The translations under genes were made by a program, and so were the position numbers. A stretch of DNA of 64,000 bases from an uncultured Spirochaetales bacterium (GTDB taxonomy: Bacteria; Spirochaetota; Spirochaetia; Sphaerochaetales; Sphaerochaetaceae). The stretch lies in the NCBI GenBank assembly GCA_949300325.1, contig CASGDQ010000024.1:1-64000 (forward strand), written 5' to 3'. This document shows positions 59,587-64,000 of this stretch, piece by piece (position 1 is the stretch's first letter; the number at the start of each line of letters is the position of its first letter). The notes beneath the pieces are model-generated. The model had not been told where the DNA came from and made no database searches. It worked only from the letters and a program-made list of their open reading frames with translations.

Positions 59587-60864
59587 ATGAAGACACTTGT
59601 TAAAAACGCATTAATAATCCCCATGACGGAAAAGAACTTTTCCTTTATCGGGGATATTCTTGTAGACGGGGAAAAGCTCGCCTACGTGGGAAAGACAAAG
59701 GATCTCGATGCAGATAGGATAATCGATGCAGACGGAAAGATCGCCCTGCCCTCTTTTGTCAATGCACATACCCATCTTGCCATGATCTTGATGAGGAATT
59801 ACAAGGACGGGCTTGAAAATCTCCAGGCATGGCTTTCTGAGATCTTCCCGATCGAGGACAAGCTTAATGGTGATGATATCCTTAAAGCCAGCCGATTAGG
59901 GGCTGCAGAACTCATAAAATCCGGCTGCACATGCTTTGCTGACATGTATTTCTTCGCGGATCAGACCATACAGGCGGCTAAAGAAGCGAAAATACGCGCA
60001 ATAGTCGGACAGACGCTTTTTGGAGATATCGAGGATACGGAAAAAAGAATATCGGAGCAGCTGCCTGCGATACTTGAGAAAATCGGCAATGATGACAGAT
60101 ACAGGGTCGATTTCGCGCCCCATGCCATATACACATGCACTAAAGAGACCTATCAGAAGGCTTTTGAGATGGCCAGGAAAACCGGATGCATGATGCATAC
60201 GCATCTGAGTGAGACAAAAAAGGAGGTGGAAGACTCAGTAAGAGAGACCGGGCTCACACCTCTTGAATACCTGAAAAGCATAGGCTGCAGCGGCATACGG
60301 GGCTATATTGCCCACGGGGTCTGGCTGACAGATGAGGAAATCCAGCTTCTGAAAGATATGGACATAAGCGTAGTCCACAATCCCTCGAGCAACGCAAAGC
60401 TCGCCTCGGGCACTCTTGATGTTTCCAAGCTTCTTAAGGAAGGGATCAATGTCGCACTCGGCACAGACGGGGCAAGCAGCAACAACAACCTCAACATGCT
60501 TGAAGAGATGCATGTCGCGGCACTGATGGCAGCAACAATAAACAGGAGGCCTGCTCTTGTGAGTGCATACGACATCATCTCAATGGCCACGATAAACGGA
60601 GCGAGGGCTCTTGGATTGGATGACAGGATCGGAACGCTGGAAGAGGGAAAGGATGCCGATTTCATGCTCATTACACCGAAAATCAACATGAAGCCTATGA
60701 ACGACCCGTTTTCTGCGATAGTATACAGTGCAAGCGAAGAGAACATCACTTCATTATGGTGTCGCGGAAATTGCCTTATGGAAAACAGGAAACTGCTCAC
60801 CCTTGATGAAGATAAAATCATTAAAGACGTCGAAGAATGCTGGGACGATATAAAAAGGAGGTAG
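59587..60864 (+). CDS. amidohydrolase, probable MTA/SAH deaminase type
   Basis: 425 residues. Metal-binding HTH in NAHTHLAMIL, DFAPHAIYTC, MHTHLSETKKEVE and ALGTDGASSNNNLNM match MtaD-type deaminases of 5'-methylthioadenosine/S-adenosylhomocysteine and related SsnA proteins. Being upstream of mtnA in a three-gene unit favours methylthioadenosine or adenosylhomocysteine as substrate. Start chosen at ATG 59587, directly after the promoter; no ribosome binding site. Confidence 0.87.
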   Translation: MKTLVKNALIIPMTEKNFSFIGDILVDGEKLAYVGKTKDLDADRIIDADGKIALPSFVNAHTHLAMILMRNYKDGLENLQAWLSEIFPIEDKLNGDDILKASRLGAAELIKSGCTCFADMYFFADQTIQAAKEAKIRAIVGQTLFGDIEDTEKRISEQLPAILEKIGNDDRYRVDFAPHAIYTCTKETYQKAFEMARKTGCMMHTHLSETKKEVEDSVRETGLTPLEYLKSIGCSGIRGYIAHGVWLTDEEIQLLKDMDISVVHNPSSNAKLASGTLDVSKLLKEGINVALGTDGASSNNNLNMLEEMHVAALMAATINRRPALVSAYDIISMATINGARALGLDDRIGTLEEGKDADFMLITPKINMKPMNDPFSAIVYSASEENITSLWCRGNCLMENRKLLTLDEDKIIKDVEECWDDIKRR

Positions 60865-60865
60865 G

Positions 60866-61186
60866 ATGTTTTTCATAGACAAAGATATTTTTGCATCCAA
60901 GCTGAACGATAAGACAGAAAGGAAGATTCTCGCCCATGACGAGGAGCTCATGTGCTGCCACTTGTATTTCAAGCAAGGGGCCATCGGAGAAGAACACAGC
61001 CATGATAATACGCAGATCGCTTATGTGATCAAGGGAAGGTTCGAGTTCAATCTCGATGGCAGCGAGCATGTGCTCAAGACCGGCGACAGCGTTTTTGTAC
61101 CATCAGGGGTAAAGCATTCTCTGATTTGTCTCGAGGATGGAGAGCTTCTCGATATTTTTACACCGCAAAGGAAGGATTTTTTATAA
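60866..61186 (+). CDS. small cupin-domain protein
   Basis: 106 residues forming a single cupin barrel. Metal-binding residues appear in HSHDNTQIAYVIKGRFEF and PSGVKHSLICLEDGE. GGAGG precedes the ATG. It lies 1 nt after the amidohydrolase stop and 1 nt before mtnA, so it belongs to that unit. In Rhodospirillum a cupin works in methylthioadenosine salvage as a methylsulfurylase; a similar role is only a suggestion. Confidence 0.8.
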   Translation: MFFIDKDIFASKLNDKTERKILAHDEELMCCHLYFKQGAIGEEHSHDNTQIAYVIKGRFEFNLDGSEHVLKTGDSVFVPSGVKHSLICLEDGELLDIFTPQRKDFL

Positions 61187-61187
61187 T

Positions 61188-62213
61188 ATGGACGAAAACT
61201 TCAAAGCATTGGAATTCAAGAATGGAGAGCTGGTGCTCATAGACCAGCGGGTATTGCCGACAAGATTCGAATACTTCATATGCAAGAATTCGAAAGATGT
61301 TGCATTTGCAATTTCCGACATGGTTGTGCGCGGGGCTCCTGCGATCGGCGGCTGTGCAGGATATGGGGTATATCTTGCAGCATTGGAAGCAAAAGGCGAT
61401 AGAAGCCTCTTTCTGGAGAAATGCCAGATGATCCGCTCCTCGCGTCCGACTGCAGTGAATCTCATGTGGGCGGTGGACCGGATGATGAAAAAAGCGGAAA
61501 GCTGCGGCTATGAGCCTTCCAAGCTGCTTGAAGAAGCCGATCTGATCGTTGAAGAGGATATCGCAATGAACCATAAGATGGCGGAAATCGGAAGTTCGGT
61601 GATAAGAAAAAACGATGTGATCCTCACCCACTGCAATACAGGCGCCCTTGCCACCTGCGGCTGGGGAACCGCGCTGGGAATAATCAAGAAGGCCCATTAT
61701 GATGGAAAGAACATCCATGTGTATGCAGATGAGACAAGGCCCAGATTCCAAGGAGCGAGGCTGACTGCATGGGAGCTTGTCAAGGCAGGAATCCCTTCCA
61801 CGCTTATTCCTGACAGCGCTGCCGCGACACTGATAAGGGATGGCAAGATTGATCTTGTCATACTTGGAGCCGACAGGATCACCGCAGAAGGGGATGTTGC
61901 AAACAAGCTGGGAACATTCGCACTCAGTGTGATATGCAAGCAGTATGGCGTGCCGTTCTATTCCGCAGCCCCTACAAGCACGATAGACTTCAATATGAAA
62001 AAAGGAAAGGATATTCCTATCGAGCAAAGGAGCAAGGACGAGGTGATACGCCCAGGCGGAGTCTTAGTCGCCCCTGAAGAAATCGATGTATACAATCCGT
62101 CGTTTGATGTCACACCGCATCAGAACATTACAGGGATAATCACTGAAAAAGGAATAATCCGCCCACCATTCGATTTGAATATCGAAAGGATCAAGAACGG
62201 AGAAAGCATATGA
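61188..62213 (+). CDS. mtnA: methylthioribose-1-phosphate isomerase
   Basis: 341 residues. Key motifs: MVVRGAPAIGGCAGYG, ILTHCNTGALATCGWGT (catalytic Cys), RPRFQGARLTAWEL and LGADRITAEGDVANK (catalytic Asp). It isomerises methylthioribose 1-phosphate to the ribulose form. Related eIF2B-like or ribose-1,5-bisphosphate isomerases are less similar. ATG 61188 chosen over 61137, which lies inside the cupin gene. Confidence 0.9.
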   Translation: MDENFKALEFKNGELVLIDQRVLPTRFEYFICKNSKDVAFAISDMVVRGAPAIGGCAGYGVYLAALEAKGDRSLFLEKCQMIRSSRPTAVNLMWAVDRMMKKAESCGYEPSKLLEEADLIVEEDIAMNHKMAEIGSSVIRKNDVILTHCNTGALATCGWGTALGIIKKAHYDGKNIHVYADETRPRFQGARLTAWELVKAGIPSTLIPDSAAATLIRDGKIDLVILGADRITAEGDVANKLGTFALSVICKQYGVPFYSAAPTSTIDFNMKKGKDIPIEQRSKDEVIRPGGVLVAPEEIDVYNPSFDVTPHQNITGIITEKGIIRPPFDLNIERIKNGESI

Positions 62214-62216
62214 TTC

Positions 62217-62245
62217 AAGGCATGCACCGCATGCCTTATTTTTTT
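62217..62245 (+). terminator. terminator after mtnA
   Basis: AAGGCATGC-ACC-GCATGCCTT (62217-62237) followed by ATTTTTTT. Perfect 9-bp stem, 4 nt after the stop codon. Confidence 0.92.
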
Positions 62246-62292
62246 CCGCAGATATAATTATGCATCAAGCCTAGTCATGCCAAGCTCTTCAT

Positions 62293-62321
62293 AAAAAAAG
62301 GCTCCTGCAAAAACAGGAGCC
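62293..62321 (-). terminator. terminator after the sugar ABC permease gene
   Basis: Minus strand GGCTCCTG-TTTTTG-CAGGAGCC (62300-62321) followed by seven T residues. Confidence 0.92.
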
Positions 62322-62342
62322 ATGACTTGATTGATTACTGAA

Positions 62343-63995
62343 TCATTTCTTCTTGAGATACTTGATGCTGTCAAGGGAGACTGCAGCAAGAATGATGATG
62401 CCCTTGAACACGAACTGGAGGTTCGTATCTATTCCGAGGAACGTGAGGCAGTATGTCAAAGACGTGAAGATTATGACACCTATCGCGGCTCCGCCTATCT
62501 TACCGATACCGCCGTTGAACGATATGCCTCCGACGACGCATGCTGCGATAGCATCCATCTCATACCCCTGCCCTGTTCCTGCGCTTGCATTGGCCCTGAA
62601 GGCTTCCAAGAAGGATCCGCAACCGTAGAACACACCGGCCATCACGAACACAAGCACGGTGACCTTGAAAACGCTGATTCCGCTGACTGCGGCAGCTTCG
62701 CTGTTTCCTCCGACTGCGTACATGTTCTTTCCAAACGTGGTCTTGTTCCATATCAGCCAGGCAACGATTATTGCGATTACCGCCGGGATGATAAGCTTTG
62801 GGAAGGTTATGATCTGGCCGCCGAGCACACCGAGCGTCCAGCGTCCGCCGATAAGGCTCCTGATGCTGCTGTCGATCGATCCTACAGGAGTTCCGCTTGT
62901 ACCATAAAAGAGGGTTCCATAGATGATCAGCTGCATAGCCATCGTAGAGATGAACGGATGCATCTTGAACCTTGCTGTGAAGAAGCCTGCAATGGAGCTG
63001 AAGAGCACGCAGAGGGCAATGGACAGAACGAGGGCCATCAGCACTCTCCAGAACATCGGGATACCCGAGAAGTTCCAGGTCGGAAGCCCGAAAAGCGATA
63101 CGATGTTCATGCCGGGATGGAGGATCAGACCAGTAGTCACAGATCCGAGTGCAACCATTCTTCCTATCGAGAGGTCGGTTCCGGCAAGCAGGATGAGGCC
63201 GGCTACTCCGAGAGCATAGAACATGCGGGTCGAGGCCTGCTCAAGGATTGTGAAGATATTGGGAAGCGAGAAGAGGTTTCCAGATCCCACAAGAGGAGCG
63301 GCGATTATGCAGACGATGAAGAATATCACAATTGCGATATAAAGCCCGTTTGCAAGGAAGAATGATGATGCTTTGAAATTCCTGATGAAATTCTTCCATT
63401 TCATCTGGGTGTTTTCGATGAAATTATCCTTTCCATTGCGGAATTCCCTGTTTTTCTGGATATGGTCGACAAAAGCCTGATGCTTGATCGCCTTGGATTT
63501 GTCCAGCTGGTCCTCAAAGCGGTTCTTGGAATCATAGAGGGCGCTCTTGAGCTCGTAACGGCAGATCTCAAGCTCGCTCTTGAGCTCTTGCGGATCAGAA
63601 ATCCTTGCCTTCACATCCTCTTCCCTCTTAAGGCCGTCGGCTTTTATCTTTGCTACCTCTTTCTCGTAGAAAGCCTTGGCTCCAGCCATCCTCTTATTCT
63701 GTTTTTCCGCAACCCGGGCCTCTATGCCCTTGGAAATGGAGTTGACATAGGCCACAGCTTCCTTGCTTATGGAAGCTATCTGGGCCTTGTTTTCTTCTGC
63801 AACCTTCTTTGCATCCAGAATCTCCTTCTGAAGCTCCTCGATCCTTCTTGTGCGGATATCGTCGTCAATAAGCTTGTTTTTCTTTATTGCGGCAAGTTCA
63901 AGCTTGCAGTCGGCAAGCTTCCTTACCCCGTTCTCCCTGAGGGCCCTCAGCTGCTCCGAGTACTGCTGGACTTTTACGTCCTCCTCAAGCGACAT
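62343..63995 (-). CDS. sugar ABC transporter permease (MglC/RbsC type) with N-terminal extension
   Basis: 550 residues; the usual family length is about 320-340. Residues 211-545 form a BPD_transp_2 permease with about ten membrane segments and typical LAGTDLSIGRMVALG and VGGNSEAAAVSGI motifs, probably for galactose or related sugars. Residues 1-210 are highly charged and helical, likely a coiled coil on the cytoplasmic side. The start is 5 bases from the window edge, so the gene may begin further upstream and its ATPase and binding-protein genes lie outside. Confidence 0.87.
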   Translation of the reverse strand: MSLEEDVKVQQYSEQLRALRENGVRKLADCKLELAAIKKNKLIDDDIRTRRIEELQKEILDAKKVAEENKAQIASISKEAVAYVNSISKGIEARVAEKQNKRMAGAKAFYEKEVAKIKADGLKREEDVKARISDPQELKSELEICRYELKSALYDSKNRFEDQLDKSKAIKHQAFVDHIQKNREFRNGKDNFIENTQMKWKNFIRNFKASSFFLANGLYIAIVIFFIVCIIAAPLVGSGNLFSLPNIFTILEQASTRMFYALGVAGLILLAGTDLSIGRMVALGSVTTGLILHPGMNIVSLFGLPTWNFSGIPMFWRVLMALVLSIALCVLFSSIAGFFTARFKMHPFISTMAMQLIIYGTLFYGTSGTPVGSIDSSIRSLIGGRWTLGVLGGQIITFPKLIIPAVIAIIVAWLIWNKTTFGKNMYAVGGNSEAAAVSGISVFKVTVLVFVMAGVFYGCGSFLEAFRANASAGTGQGYEMDAIAACVVGGISFNGGIGKIGGAAIGVIIFTSLTYCLTFLGIDTNLQFVFKGIIILAAVSLDSIKYLKKK

Positions 63996-64000
63996 TATTT

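Noticed and set aside
62331..63365. 344-residue plus-strand frame antisense to the sugar permease
   Set aside because: Reads as an unnaturally charged, Cys/His-rich protein; it is the shadow of a membrane protein gene.
1..64000. CRISPR arrays, insertion sequences, prophage or attachment sites
   Set aside because: No regularly spaced repeats, transposase, integrase or phage structural genes are seen; the only tRNA is intact with no flanking repeat.

Overview
This window is chromosomal DNA of an anaerobic spirochaete, most likely of the Sphaerochaeta/Treponema branch. The main support is the minus-strand block ispE-spoVG-(tRNA-Gln)-rplY-pth-tilS-ftsH-lepA, whose spoVG-ctc-pth-tilS-ftsH core matches the order known from Borrelia. 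A ~1040-residue eukaryote-type IleRS, a TrpRS with an Fe-S-type cysteine motif, many lipoproteins and an anaerobic metabolism (anSME, acyl-CoA dehydratase activase) fit the same picture. I see no prophage, insertion sequence or CRISPR array.

Layout. 0-5.2 kb: anSME-type radical SAM protein (-), then hisS and an HrpA-like helicase (+). 5.3-12 kb: a minus-strand Amadori-product locus, PHP phosphatase-frlR-frlB-frlO-frlN-frlM-frlD, in the same order as Bacillus frlBONMD and without its own ABC ATPase. 12-17.4 kb: transglutaminase-like protein, unknown membrane protein, CstA transporter, aroB. 17.5-19.9 kb: cysteine desulfurase plus short ThiI (tRNA 4-thiouridine). 19.9-24.5 kb: an apparently uncharacterised peptide-modification (RiPP-like) locus: HprK-like kinase, PqqD-like RRE protein, S26-type Ser-His peptidase, ABC exporter and nucleotidyltransferase on the plus strand. 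Facing them on the minus strand are two short paralogous precursor peptides (40 and 43 aa) absent from standard ORF lists. Beyond these lies a promoter-to-terminator unit of ~210 nt that looks like a structured small RNA. 25-29.1 kb: a dehydratase activase system split in two genes. 29-33.7 kb: MATE exporter, ThpR, FMN reductase, Y-family polymerase plus YolD-like protein. 33.8-41.6 kb: trpS, FmdB-like protein, lipoprotein, ileS; cca; rpmF-acpP-rnc. 41.9-46 kb: tryptophanase-family lyase, lipoprotein, ybaK, yidD. 46-56 kb: udk-galM-lepA-ftsH-tilS-pth-rplY, tRNA-Gln, spoVG-ispE-SMUG1-like glycosylase. 56-62.2 kb: HAD phosphatase, cysK, acyl-CoA synthetase, amidohydrolase-cupin-mtnA (methylthioadenosine salvage). 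62.3-64 kb: sugar ABC permease with a 210-residue charged N-terminal extension.

The most interesting item is the peptide locus at 19.9-24.5 kb. The two precursors share a leader with a Y-x-x-P-x-(I/V) motif, the kind of signal RRE proteins bind, and an acidic/glycine C-terminal part ending in Trp (EDGG-x-x-G-...-W). The kinase/nucleotidyltransferase pair recalls tailoring enzymes of phosphorylated lasso peptides, yet no lasso cyclase or B2 protease is present. A second genome-wide theme is that nine genes starting transcription units have no Shine-Dalgarno sequence, and a -10-like hexamer (less certain for cca) lies only about 7-9 nt before the start codon, which predicts leaderless mRNAs.
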